A DNA stretch of 64,000 nucleotides. Origin: Calonectria ilicicola (lineage: Eukaryota > Ascomycota > Sordariomycetes > Hypocreales > Nectriaceae). Position 1 is the stretch's first letter. Every line of letters begins with the position of its first letter. The position numbers and the translations under genes are program-made. Location of the stretch: NCBI GenBank assembly GCA_020809705.1, contig CP085825.1:2480001-2544000 (forward strand), read 5' to 3'. Under the pieces are notes generated by a model, which saw nothing but the letters and a program-made list of their open reading frames with translations, was not told the origin of the DNA and searched no databases. Positions 33,551-45,737 of the stretch are shown here, piece after piece.

Positions 33551-35356
33551 TTAGCCAAGGAGATCGTCCATCGCAGATCCGCCTGTCTTTGGGGCACCAC
33601 CGCTGCTGGGTGCTTGCCCAGAGCCTCCGGCTGGTGTGCCCCAAATGCCGGCACTGCTCTTCTCCTTGGCCAGCTGACCCATAGTAGGGCCAGCAGTAGG
33701 TGTGTTGGTTTTCTTGATGCCGGCACTGGCCTTGCCCCACAAGGCTCCGAAGGCGTCTCCGCCAGCGGCCGCGGGCTTAGCCGCAGGACTGGTGACGGGC
33801 TTCATGTTGGCCATGGTTGTAGGGGCGTTTGTCGATGCCCCGCTAGACATTCCCGGCATACCGGACACCTGTGGAAGGTTGCTGGCCTGCGACTGGATGG
33901 TGCCAAAGTAGTTAGGCCCAGATGATTGGAATCCGGCTTGTTGCATGGGCTGGGCTACCGGCTGCGATGTGTTGGCAGCAGGCGCACTAAAGGCAGAGTA
34001 GTTGGCACCTGGAGTGCCTGTTGAGCTGGGCGCAGGAGAAATGGATGACATGTTGACCATTTGGCTGATGCCGGCCTGTTGGGGGGCCGATCGTGGCTGA
34101 GGGGACGCAAACTGGGTCGTTGAGGTGGCCGCGGATGCCACTGTGGGTTGCCCAAAAGCATTCGAGGCTGCAGCTGGCTGAGCAACTGGCGCGGCAGACT
34201 GGAAGTCATCGAAATCATCATCGTCGTCGTTCGCAGCGGGGGCAGATGAACTGCTGGGAGCTAGAGCAGCGAAGCTCGAGCGGTTGGACGGCGCAGGAGC
34301 ACCCGACGACGATGGCGCGGGGTCATCGAAGGAGAACAAGTCAACTTCAGGCTCCTTGGGCTTTGGGGGTTCCGCTGTCGTCTTCTTTACACCGACTCGC
34401 TGCTCTGGTCGCTTGGGTGCTTTAGGTGCTGGCCTTTCGCCCTCGTCGAATTCATCGTATTCCTCAAATCGGTCGGCATGACTGCTGGAACCTCCTCCCT
34501 GCCAGTCGTTTGACTGACCACCGAAGCCGCCGCCATCACCGTATACGCCACCGGAGTAACCACCATAATCACCACCAGCGCCGCCGCTTTCGCTGCCGAA
34601 CCCGCCGTATCGACTTGAGCTGCCTCCAGAGAACCCACCACCAAGGGATGCACCACCTTCGACGCCAGTGTATTTGTTCTTGCTCGCTCGTGCCTTCTTT
34701 CGTTCGGAACGGATACGCTCGACATCACTGAGAAGTTCTGCCAACTCCTTGGCTCGGTTTCGCACATTGATACCCTGATCCTTGCCGTTTTGATCAATGA
34801 AGTGAAACTGGCGGAGCATCTTGAGGAGCGAGATGTGGCTGCGAGCATCGTCAATGACGCGCTCAGAGCCGTGCTTAATCAGGAACTCCAGTAGCTGCAA
34901 GGCTTTGTAAATTTGACGCCACTCCTCGGCGGCCTTTTCTGTGAAGCGACGATAGATCATGGGCATGATTTCGTTGAGGGTTTGGCTGGTCGTCAGTTAG
35001 TATCTAAATCGACATGTTTTCGATGATAAAGCTGTGTTTTGCACGGGTGGCGTACTAGTTGAAGGTGCCGTTGGCGATCTCTTGCATGATAGTAGACGAC
35101 GCTCCCCAGGGTTCGTTGTTGGTGGCCTCTCGCACCTGTATCATGTTAACATTTGAGCTGCTTGCCATTGCGGTCCGCCAGACGCACCTTGGCCTCCATC
35201 TCGGTAAAGTTCATGACCGCTACGGCATCCTGTCAGTCATTTGGGAGCGACGAGCGAGAGCGCTCAGAAAATACCATTTTGAGCCTTCCTGAACCCGGCC
35301 TTGAGGTCATACAAGCTCAGGTTGGAGACGGTTGACTTCAGGTCGTTGAAATCCAT
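33551..35356 (-). CDS. ent3: ENTH-domain epsin, Ent3 type
   Basis: Exons are 35275-35356, 35188-35219 (32 nt), 35056-35135 and 33551-34985, giving 542 residues. Residues 1-150 are an ENTH domain: FRKAQN, then FTEMEAKVREATNNEPWG, then a typical helix set. Gly/Ser/Tyr-rich and Pro/Ser/Ala-rich disordered sequence follows, with acidic-Phe motifs (FDDF near 260; FSFDD near 220) suited to binding adaptor ear domains, and the protein ends in DDLLG. No ubiquitin-interacting motif is evident. These features fit Ent3, which works with clathrin and GGA/AP-1 adaptors in trans-Golgi to endosome traffic. The second intron end (GTAG) was chosen to restore the conserved NAVMNFTEME phase. Confidence 0.9.
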
Positions 35357-37073
35357 GGTTGCAAAGGTTCCAAGGGGCTAGACACAGAGAAGATGATGAA
35401 CGTGAGAAGAGGCCACAGCGCGTGTGAAGGTTTTTCTGCTGATACCGGAAAATTATGGTGAGCTGTCAATGAGATGGGATATTAGGTCGTCGCCCCTTTG
35501 CGCCAAGGTGATCCCGGACACGGTACACTTGGAGATGATGCCAGCCCGATGCTGGCTCGATCAATCACGTGATGTCTCCACTTAGTTCCCAAGAGCGGAA
35601 CAGCCTGCTTACATACCACCACTTCCGCTTTGAGTACCTGGCTAGGGTAGATGAAGGTACTCCAGCTGAGCCAGGACTCGTCCAAGGTACAGCACCTTTC
35701 CTCCCTGCTTTCGGTACCTTAAGTACGTAGACAAGTACCTGCTTAGGAAAATTTAGTTTCAGACCTGGCTTGCGTAGCCTGTTCGCTATGACCAAGCAAC
35801 GCTGGGAACATGCAAGCATGGTTTCACTGGAAGCAGAGGAATGAATGATGATGAAACCTCCAAAGGTCTTCTGGAGCACTGAGGTGATTGCTCCACAGGT
35901 ATTCATCAAGTGGCTCATCACCATTCTGATCGCGCGCTACTTGTCCCTATCAGCGTCCATTGAGCAGAGGCCGACTCCGGCCCAAGCGTTTAGCGGTCGA
36001 GGCAAGCCCAAGGCTGGTCAGTCAGTACCTGAGACCTCAGGCCTACATCCTGGCCACGTATAATGTAGCTGGTTCAAAACTTTTCTTTCTTTCGCTTCAG
36101 ACCAGTCCAAGAGTCCATCAACAGCACGTGCATGGGTCTGCAATCCCTGTGTATCTTCTCAACTTCAAATCTATTCTCTACTTGTACTTGTATCCTTTTC
36201 CAAGTGTATTTTTCCACCTCAAGGTACGTCTACTGGTCTGGGATCACCGCTGCACCTTTGTTTTACCTCAAACACAATCGCTGGGAGATTCAACCCGAGA
36301 GCAAGGCAAACAAAAGGAAATGGAGGGCATTGCAATTGGCCTCGCCAGAAAAGTCGCTCACTTCGGGTTGGGATGATGATGGCATTGGCTCAGTCCACCC
36401 CCATCCATCCATCTTTGTTGGCCCGGGTCTACGGAGTTTGCCAACCAGCGTGCTGCTCCCACCACGAGCCTGCGACTCCCCGGGGGGCGATGGCTCAAAG
36501 AATGGATGAGAAGTGGAGGGGGGCAATGTGATGACGAGAATCCACTGCACAGGCCGTGCCCATGACCTGTCCAATGGGCATTGATCTCGGGACAAAACCT
36601 GCAGCACCTCATCAGCATCGGGCCACTTAACCCGTGGGAGAAGTCAACAATTGTCCTGGGTGGGCATGGCTAGGTAACCGCTCCGCCAAGTCCAGCTCAA
36701 TGGGCCGAAAAGAGCTGCCAATGCGAAAGCATTGACGTGCGCAATGGGCTCGTGGCTTTTTCGCCCGCTCTCTGTTTCGGCACTGGCGGCTACTCTGGAA
36801 TGCTTCGTCAATGGCTGACGCGACACTGCACCGTTTCGCGAGCCGTCGTCGCCCGAAGCTCTCAAGAGCTTCCGGCTACCCCACCTTGGCCAAGGTGACC
36901 TCATGCGAAGCACCATCGCGCAGAGCTCACCGGCTAGCTCCTGCTGCAAATTTGGCTTGCCTCGCCTCCACGTGACCTGCAGCCAGGCTCCGTGCCCCCG
37001 CTTTACCACACTATAACGCGTCCTTATTGGCCAGTGACCCCGCGCTAACGTTTTGCCCCTCCAGCTTGCCAAA
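35357..37073. other. Divergent intergenic region of 1.7 kb
   Basis: Lies between the divergent epsin and cyclophilin genes. It has scattered GGTACC-like and AAGTAC motifs at 35620-35770. No gene is convincing. Confidence 0.5.
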
Positions 37074-38160
37074 ATGAGACCAACCCTTCTTCGACCCCTC
37101 CTACCCCGCCATACCTCCTGCTTCTCTGCTCAGAGATCTTTCTCCCTTCCTCAACTCGTAAACTCCTCCAACACCCTCAAAACTACCCGATTCTTCTCAG
37201 CAACCACAATCATGTCTACCAAGGTGTAAGTTTTTCCAGCTGATAAATCATCGCAATGCCACTGTCCAGAGCGGCATGCTCTGCTGAACTGAATGCTGAT
37301 GCTTGTGCCGCAGTTTCTTCGACGTGTCTTGGGAGGGTCCCGAGTACAACCCTGCCAACCCAAAGGTTCCCGGTCCTGTCAAATGTAAGTCTCAATGGCT
37401 CGGAATTCATCAATTTCCATCGAAACAAGAATAAATCTTGTCCACATTCTCTGCGCGATTGCCGTGAAACACGAGATTTGTCTTCGTCGCGGTATTTGTC
37501 AGGTTTACGTGGCGACCCCTCACCTGCACTCCTACCTCAACGCCTTGCGATCTGTCCAATCAGAGCTGACATGGCATCAACGCTGTAGTGCAATCCGGTC
37601 GCATCAACTTCAACCTTTACGATGATGTTGTGCCCAAGACCACTGAGAACTTCAGGGCCCTCTGCACTGGCGAGAAGGGTTTCGGCTACAAGGGTTCTTC
37701 TTTCCACCGAATCATCCCTGATTTCATGCTTCAGGGTGGTGACTTCACCCGTGGTAATGTACAACCCCCTAATCACCCGCTATCCAATCGTGGACTCACA
37801 TCTGCACAGGGCACTGGTGGCAAGTCCATCTACGGTGAGAAGTTCGCCGATGAGAACTTCACCCGCAAGCACACTCGACCTGGTCTGCTGTCCATGGCCA
37901 ACGCTGGACCCAACACGCAAGTACATCCAAAATCGAATATGCACCATCCTATCACTAACTAAAATTTCTACAGCAACGGCTCCCAGTTCTTCATCACCAC
38001 CGTCGTCACATCCTGGTTGGATGGCCGCCACGTCGTCTTCGGCGAGGTCGCCGACGAAGAGTCCCTGAACGTTGTCAAGGCTCTTGAGTTTACTGGATCC
38101 GGCCAGGGTACCATCAAGTATGGCAAGAAGCCCACCATTGACAACGCTGGTCAGCTGTAA
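37074..38160 (+). CDS. Cyclophilin (peptidyl-prolyl isomerase) with mitochondrial and cytosolic starts
   Basis: Exons are 37074-37225, 37314-37384, 37589-37758, 37810-37916 and 37974-38160, giving 228 residues. The first 46 residues are Arg/Ser/Phe-rich without acids ([13 protein letters not shown]...), a typical mitochondrial presequence. An in-frame second ATG at 37212 (MSTKV) begins the cytosolic form. The core has the cyclosporin-binding and active-site segments [16 protein letters not shown] and SQFFITT, plus the Trp of [11 protein letters not shown]. One gene making both forms is known for Neurospora cyclophilin. The fourth intron begins with GC (GCAAGT), the standard form of rare GC-AG introns; a GT start cannot restore the conserved NTNGSQFF. 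Confidence 0.93.
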
Positions 38161-38724
38161 ACAGCTCATAAGCACCTTCGTATATCAAAGAATGGTAGTT
38201 CGGGATTGAAACCTATAGCATGAAAACCCCGGCGAGGATTAGCAGTTATTGCTTACGACTCACTAGCTAGTTAGAAAGACCAGCTGCTGAGCGATGCTTA
38301 AAAATTCAACCCCCTGACTTTGAACTTTTCTTGTGCGTGACAGTAAATGGCCAATTGTCTGTCGATCAATTCGTCGGCGCTGTAAATGAATGACCGTTTG
38401 GATTTACACAAGTGATGCCACAACAACGTAGAGCTGGACTAGTAACGTCTTACATCAAATTAATTTCGTAGAAGCCATACAAAGCAAGTACTCTTGTCGG
38501 TTATTTATTTATTTTTCGCCTGGAACAAATTTGGGTTTTTTTTCTATGCCCGCGCCATTGCCATGCCTTATGAGGAGAAAATCACTCCTCCAAGAAATCC
38601 AAACCTTGAAAAACTCCATTCTCCCGAATATTCGTGTCTTGACCTTGTTCGACTGAGACGTTTGGAAGATCCAATCTTCGTCACTGGGGCTTCGATGTGC
38701 AAGTCCCAGTCAGTTGATCGGGAC
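38161..38724. other. Convergent intergenic region
   Basis: 3' flanks of cyclophilin and Rpc34. No gene is visible. Confidence 0.6.
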
Positions 38725-39941
38725 TCACTCAGCCTCTAGCCATGTCTTGAAATATTCACAATTACTAGGTCCTACTGGTCCACCCTCTTCACAAAGCTCA
38801 AATACAGGGCAGCGGCCGCAGGGAGCCTCTGTAAAAGGGCTCACGTAGGGTTCTGGGCCACCTTCGCGGCCTGTTGGATCCTCGCGGCCGGCCCAGTTCT
38901 CGGCCGACTGCTTGGCGACCCGTGATACACGGTAACCGACTTTACCAGCAACCTTGACAGACTCGATAAGGCTATCCCAAACCAACACATCCACTAGCTT
39001 TTGAACGTCGTGTTCGGTTAGGATTGTGTTGTTGGTAATTCCGCTGGATGACAGTAGACGGGCAATCTCGCGGACTGTCGGGTAGCCAGTGTAACCGGCA
39101 GGAAGAGGGAGCATCACATTCTTCTTGGGTGTTGCTGTAGTTGAGGTCTTGACGGCTTTGGCAGGGGGTTCGTCCATTTGGCTGGCGTCTCGTTTCTTTC
39201 CCTTGTCTACCACACCCTTAACGATGCCCTTTTTTGGAACCTGTGTCCTGGTGGCACCACCTCCGTGGGTGCTGTGATAGCTGCTGTGGCGCTTTATAAA
39301 ATCGAAAACGACCCGCTGGAGATCTTCAATGAAGGCCTCGTCAAAGTTCTGGTCGGTATACCAGGGTCCTCCAGTGGCGCGGTCGCTGGGCCTAATGGAT
39401 GCTTTGATGTACATTTTCTTGTTGGGATGCTCGACATTCTTGAAGGGGGCGATCAGGTTCTTAGCTTGAAGCTGCTTAAGCGCATTCTTGAGGACCGAAT
39501 CGTGCATGTTCAGTCGCTTCTGGAGGGTCTGGGACCAGATTCCGTCACCGCCAGAGTCATCAATGAGTGAGTACACCATGACTTGTTCATCGGTCGAGCA
39601 TTGCTTGTATCTGAGAAGGTCAGGAATATTAGATGGGCATCTAGGAAAGCGGCAGGTGTCGCAACTTACTTGTGCGCTTCCTGAGCATCGCGCCACTTCC
39701 ACAGGACCTGGCCCGAGGCCTCGCGCATAGTAATGAAGAGCTTATCATCACTCAGAGACTGGACCACGCGGGCCAGCAGCATCAGGTCGCGATTGGGAAT
39801 GACATCAAGGCGGAGCAGCTCGTCCTGGGAAAACATGTCGACGCCAGACTCGCGGCAGCGGTCGTAGAGGGCATCCTTCCAGACCTGGAGCTTGGCGGCA
39901 GAGGCGTCAGCCTCTGCTGCTGCGGGGATCGGGGTGGGCAT
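38725..39941 (-). CDS. rpc34: RNA polymerase III subunit Rpc34 (RPC6/RPC39)
   Basis: Exons are 39670-39941 and 38725-39610, giving 385 residues. Tandem winged-helix domains occupy roughly residues 10-180. A basic linker with VPKKG and KKRDAS follows, then a third winged-helix-like part (TGYPTVREIARLLSSSGI). The C-terminus has the Cys set of the iron-sulfur domain: CGRCPVFELCEEGG followed by NCEYF. In the RPC6/RPC39 family this binds a 4Fe-4S cluster. The subunit belongs to the C82-C34-C31 trimer and works in Pol III initiation with TFIIIB, in the nucleus. Length is near that expected. Confidence 0.93.
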
Positions 39942-41231
39942 GGCGGGCGTTTGGAGAGTCTGCGACGCCGGCCTTGTGCAGAGGTGGTGATGCGCAAGAG
40001 TAGCGATGGGAAGCGGGTGGCGGCGATGGAGGGGTGAGTCAAGCCAGGCAGGCAGGGCGCGGCTGACGGGAGCGATTGGGATCTAGGGGCCACTGAATAA
40101 GAGCCAAGTAGCGGTGGCAGTTTGGGCTACATTTATGGGAGAACCTGGACACGCGCGCAGAGCGAGAGGAAGAGGAAGAAATTTGGCAATGACGGACGAG
40201 TGGTCCTGGAAGAACAATTATTTTTCGATCCCCGCAGACCGAACCAAAATTCAAGGTAGCTTCCCACTTTCTACTTTCCACTTCGGCAAGACTAGCAGCC
40301 TTGCAGCGCCACCGATTGGCCACGGGAGAAGTTCGGCCACATCTTGCAGCCGCAAGGACGACAGAATGTGGGGTTGGTGACGAGCAGCACGCTACTCGAG
40401 GTACGTACCACTGTCCTGGGCGGCGATCAATTCGTTCTTGTGGCGGGGAGTGTTTGGTTGGTCGTTTGATCGCCTGACTTAGACAGAGGAGAGTCATGCT
40501 TTGGGCAACGTCTCTGTGTTTTGGCCTAGTTAAATATACAGCGGACGCAACCACGAGGGAACTACAAAGCCACAAAGGTGGCAGATACAACAACTTTTGC
40601 TTGATCCAAATTTGCCAAACCAAAAAAACAATGAACTTGATCCTCTGTGCGGCACAACCTTGATACGATACCCTCATGAAAACTGGGTTCTAACGTCTCT
40701 ATGTATAATGTATAGGGTATGCTTATGACTAACAGATATTTCTTTGAAAGCCGAGGAGTTGAAAGTCTCAATGCCAATATAGATATCCCGCTGACTTTTC
40801 GGCAAACCTCCCATGACATAGACCATTTGATACACACTCCTAGATTACACTTCCTCTCCGAAGTGAGCATCAGTGCACAAAGCAGATGTAGCAACGTGTA
40901 ACAGTGAATACAATTATATTCCATACGCTATGATTTAATCCTCGAAAACACAAAATCTTCAGCCAAGGCGTCATGAATCTTTCCTTGGCGTGGCTAAGTT
41001 GACCACGCGCGACTCTCCGCATTATTTCTTCCCTTTCCTATCGCCAATACCCTACGCCTGGAACGCCTCAGGCCGCCTCTTGCCAACGTTATAGATACAC
41101 AACGCTTATAACCAGAATACTCGGGGCTTCAAGTCCCCGAAGCTATCCACATGAACGTGCAAGGACAAGGGTGGAACAACTGGTGTTGACAGCCACCATA
41201 GACTTGCATAGACTTAGAATTTGAGCGAGCT
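39942..41231. other. Intergenic region of 1.3 kb
   Basis: Promoter of Rpc34 and 3' flank of Rpd3. A 212-codon open frame on the minus strand (40039-40677) has Cys/Arg-rich arbitrary composition and is not convincing. Confidence 0.5.
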
Positions 41232-43360
41232 CTATTTCTCAGGGCTCTTGCTCTTCTCCTTTTGCTCCTCTGTCTTGTCCTTGTCTGTGTCGACATCCAT
41301 GGCGTCGGCAGGGTCGTCATCCTTGCCCTTATCTGTCACTGTGGCGGCAGGCTTCTCAGCAGCATTTTCAGCAGACTTGGCCTCGGGGGCGGGAGACTTG
41401 GCCGTTGTTCCAGGGGTAGCACCCTTAGAAGCAGGCTCTGCTTCATCCGACTTCTCTTTGGCAACTGCTTCAGGAGCGGCCTCGGATTCAACATCCTCCT
41501 TCTTAATAGTGGTTGTCTCCTCTGCGCTCGCCGAGTCTGCCATGCCAACATCGCCGTCGCCATCCACTTCTGACTTCTGAGCATCCTTGGAGCTTCCTGA
41601 GCTCTTTTCAGCCTCCTTCTCAGCAGGTTGCTCCTTCTCGTTTGATTCATGGGCCGAAATGTCCTCGATAGTATCATCGTTGACATCATGAGTTTCCTCA
41701 GCGGCGGCCTCTTCCGTGGCTGCTCCGTTTGCACCGGGAGCTGGAGAGGCATCAGCACTGTCAACCTCCATCTCCCCCTTTCGGAAATCGGTAAATGTGC
41801 GCTTGTTTTCCTTAATTCGAGTGGCACCATTGTTACGAGCCATCTCATCGTCATCACTGGGCTCGAATTCGGCCTCGTTCTCAACGCGCTTCTCCCAGCG
41901 GCGCTGAGTCATCCGCACGTCCTTGTTCTCGTCTTCGTCAAGATCGTCAAGCTCGGCCTCTTCTTCGTCAGTCATTCCTCCGAAAGGTTTCCGGGGGACG
42001 TCTTGCATCTGGACCGAGGGGGCTGGTCCGGTTTGTCGAAGGTTTTCGATGACGGCAGTGGTGATTTTATCAAGATACTCTCGGCTATTCGAGTTTTCCA
42101 TATTCGATGAGCGAACGTTCAGTTCAAAATCGGGAGCGTAGTACTAGAAAGGTCAGGCCAGTCACTTCATTAGAGTCAACCCAACATACCTCGTAATATT
42201 CGTTGTACGGGAGGGTACGGTCCATTTCTTGTCCAACAAGGACGCCAGTTTCAAAAGCCCATGTGCGCGCCACGTTTCGCATGGTATAACCACCGCCACC
42301 AAGAACCAGAGTGGGGAGGTTGAAGCTCTTGACAAAGTTGACACAGTTGGCGTGGCCGTCCATGCTCAGGTTGAAGCAGCCGAGTCGGTCACCAGAGAGA
42401 CTGTCTCCACCGCATTGCAAGACAACTGCCTCTGGTTGGAAGTACTTCATGACATTTTCGATTACAGGTTCGAAAATCGACTTGTATGTTTCGTCGGTAA
42501 TACCGTCGCGGAGGGGGAAGTTGACGGCGTAGTTTTTGCCTTGACCGATGCCGGTATCTCTAAGCTCACCGGTTCCAGGGAAGTATTCGCCGTATTTGTG
42601 GAAAGACACAGTCATGACGCGATCGGTTGTGTAAAAGGCTTCTTCGACACCGTCGCCGTGATGAACGTCAATATCGATGTAGAGAACCCGCTTTTTGAAT
42701 CGGAGGAGCTCGAGGATTCCCAGGACGATGTCTATATGCCAATTAGATGTATATTTTTAAGCGCAAGCACGGAAGAGAACGCACCATTGACGTAGCAGAA
42801 GCCACTTGCTTCGCACTTCTTGGCGTGGTGAAGGCCTCCAGCCCAGTTGATCGCAATGTCGCATTTTTGTCGGTTCAGGCGTGCCGCGCCCTCCATGCTA
42901 CCACCGGCGCTAATTCCGCAAAACTCGAAAAGGCCGTCAAATACAGGACAGTCATCGCCGACATTGTATTTGCCTTGCTCGCGCATGAAACTGTCCATGT
43001 TGTCGGGAGTCACCTTTTGGAGGAAATCGATGTAATCGTCGGTGTGAAATTGTGTCATTTCACCTCGAGTCGCCGGTTTAGCGCGCTGGTTTACCAACAG
43101 TCAGATTAAAAAACGTCTAGGGAGCCAAGATGCAAGACGTTGGCCTAGGAGAACACGGGTGTACTCACGTAGATTTCCATCTTCTGGTATAGGTTGTATT
43201 GCATAATCAAACTATGCGCCAGACGGATGCGGTGCGGTTTCATAGGATGTCCGGTGACATAGGCATAGTTACCAATGTCGGAATCGTAGAAGTAGGCGAC
43301 CTTCTTTGGCGAAGTGCCATTGAGCGCGGTCGATCCGAGGTTTACTGTGATGTCCCCCAT
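41232..43360 (-). CDS. rpd3: Class I histone deacetylase, Rpd3 type
   Basis: Exons are 43169-43360, 42785-43085, 42190-42731 and 41232-42143, giving 648 residues. The catalytic domain is complete: [12 protein letters not shown], the His-His pair in GGLHHAKK, the zinc ligands in [10 protein letters not shown], and QCGGDSL and LGGGGY. After about residue 390 a 250-residue tail rich in Glu, Asp, Lys, Ala and Ser follows, with basic patches near its end (KEKSKSPEK). An acidic extension is characteristic of filamentous-fungal RpdA proteins and is reported as essential there. It should act in Sin3-type nuclear corepressor complexes. Another in-frame ATG at 43387 would add MRRRRPVAI. Confidence 0.95.
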
Positions 43361-43977
43361 GATTGCTACGGGGCGGCGGCGTCTCAAATCGGGAGGTTGA
43401 AGCTAGTAAGTGAAAAAAACGAAGGGGAATTCGAGTTCGAAAAGGATTTATTTTGCGGCGCAGTTGATATTCCAGTCGATGCCGGCTCAGAGGAAGCTGG
43501 GCATGGCCGACTGAAGCGAGAGGGAAGGTCAGTAGAGGCTTCTGGGGTCAATAAGTGAAGGCAAAGTGAGAAGTACATCAACAATACCGCTGTGGATGCA
43601 GAGGGAAACGCCACTGTGCCGGCCAGCAGGGACGCCACGGATTAATGTTGGTGCGTCAAGGCTGGAGAGTCGCACCACTCGAGGCGTCCAAGCTGATGTT
43701 ATTATTGGCTCAGCTTCAAGACCCCTGCAAACCCCACTTACGATCGGCCTGCGAGGCTGAGGGCTAGCCACAATTACCCACAACACGTGACTTGACTAAG
43801 CTCCGAGCTGTGGCTTCTAGGCTCCCGGGCTGGCGTCAACGTCAACATCCAAACGCAAGCTCCCATCGCCACGACCATCCTCCCCCATCACCTCCACAAC
43901 AACATCCCCGAGCCATTTTTGGTTGCATTTCTCTCTTCCAAGCTTTATTTTTACGAGTATAATCCCCACAAACCAAA
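43361..43977. promoter_or_regulatory. Bidirectional promoter between rpd3 and rpn11
   Basis: A 617-bp spacer separates the two divergent start codons. It should hold both promoters and 5' leaders. A T/C-rich leader (TTTCTCTCTTCC) lies just before rpn11. No gene is visible. Confidence 0.65.
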
Positions 43978-45126
43978 ATGGAGCGCTTCAGGAACCTATT
44001 AGGCGGTGGTGGCATGGGTCTCGGAGGAGCTGCCCATGGAACGGTAAGCTGTGTTGGAGCCATTCCAGCTTCTTCATGACCGAAGGAGCTTGTTAAAGAC
44101 GACTGCTAACATGTCTTTCTTCCAGGACAACACCAACCTCATTGATAACTCCGAGACTGTTTACATTTCCTCCCTTGCCTTGTTGAAGATGCTTCGACAT
44201 GGTCGTGCAGGTGTGCCCATGGAAGTCATGGGTCTGATGTTGGGCGAATTTGTCGACGACTTTACTGTCAAGGTCATGGATGTATTTGCCATGCCCCAGA
44301 GCGGTACTGGCGTTAGTGTCGAAGCCGTCGACCCCGTCTTCCAGACCAAGATGATGGATATGCTGAGGCAAACGGGACGGTACGTCATATCTATTCATCA
44401 TACAAGAATGGCGGTTAGCTAACATACACTTTTAGTCCCGAGTCGGTCGTTGGTTGGTATCACTCCCACCCTGGTTTCGGCTGCTGGCTGTCATCGGTCG
44501 ATATCAACACCCAGCAGTCCTTTGAGCAGCTGAACCCCCGAGCGGTTGCCGTCGTTATCGATCCTATCCAGTCAGTCAAGGGCAAGGTTGTCATTGACGC
44601 CTTCCGTCTCATCAACCCCCAGCTGTTGATGATGGGTCAAGAGCCCCGTCAGAGCACCAGCAACTTGGGCCATCTCAACAAGCCCTCCATCCAGGCTCTC
44701 ATCCACGGCCTGAACCGCCACTACTACTCGATCGCGATCGACTACCGCAAGACGGCGCTCGAAGAGAATATGCTAATGAACCTCCACAAACATGTCTGGA
44801 CTGAGGCACTAGAGATGGATGATTTCCGATTGGAAGGAACCAAGAACAAGGATAGGCTGCAGCGCCTAGTCACACTGGCTGATGGTTACGAGACGCGGGT
44901 CAAGGAGGAGACTGAATTGACCAAGGACCAGCTCAAGACTCGCTATGTAGGAAAGCTGGACCCGAAGAAGCACTTGGAGGACGTTGGACAGGAGCTCATC
45001 GAAGACAACATTGTGTCGGTGTCGAGACAGATGATTGACAAGGAGGCGACAATGCCCAAAAAGGACGGCCCCGCAGGCAAAGGATCAGCAAGTGGGGATC
45101 AGATGGAGGTTGAGGAGGAATTATAA
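43978..45126 (+). CDS. rpn11: 26S proteasome lid deubiquitinase Rpn11
   Basis: Exons are 43978-44043, 44126-44379 and 44436-45126, giving 336 residues. The JAMM metalloprotease signature is intact: Glu55 in MEVMG, then [14 protein letters not shown] at about 116-129, with zinc ligands His116, His118 and Asp129. A Gly-rich N-terminus and a helical C-terminal half used in lid assembly are in place. Rpn11 cuts ubiquitin chains from substrates as they enter the proteasome. The last residues are acidic (QMEVEEEL), extending slightly past the conserved core. Confidence 0.96.
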
Positions 45127-45737
45127 GTAAAGGAAGTGAATGATGATACAGCTTCGGAATGAACTTGTACGATTACGGGGCGTTGGAGGTCGGCCAGGGT
45201 CAGGACCAGGACGGGCAATTTAGAGGTGCAGCCATGCCATGTACGTGAGCTCTTGCAGAGGGAGGGTCAGCACACTGGCATGAATACTTGCATGTAACTT
45301 AGCGGGTTCCCGGTGCCTGAGCCGGACGGCGTATGCCTGCGACTCCGCACCCCCCCCCTTTTGAGATGGCGCTACTCGAGCTGGAGTGCGCCCTGTCCCT
45401 GTTCAGCAGTAGGCGGAACAAAACACCAGCAATAAAAAGGGATGAAACGACAATTTTTGCAGCAGACGCACAGGAACAGTGTCCGTGTTCACATTCATAA
45501 ATCGGGTTATAAACTGCATGCACGGCATGGTCTGCACGTCTTTTTTGTGGGTTCAACAAACTCACCGCCACTAAGAAGCGCTGTGCAGCAGTCCAATCAA
45601 GCAAGTATACTGGCATTCGTTCCCGCCACCGCACATAAACAAACAAGACGATTGCGACGTCGCTAAAGACAGACTTTCTGGGCTTCATCTCAAAGCCCAG
45701 CGCCGCCCTCGCCCATCCGGCAGCACTTACATGGGCC
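45127..45737. other. Intergenic region
   Basis: 3' flank of Rpn11 and upstream region of the orphan gene. A 210-codon minus-strand open frame overlaps the start of the orphan gene and has no recognisable features. Confidence 0.5.

Noticed and set aside
40039..40677. 212-codon minus-strand frame upstream of Rpc34
   Set aside because: Cys/Arg/Ser-rich without motifs; lies in the promoter region.
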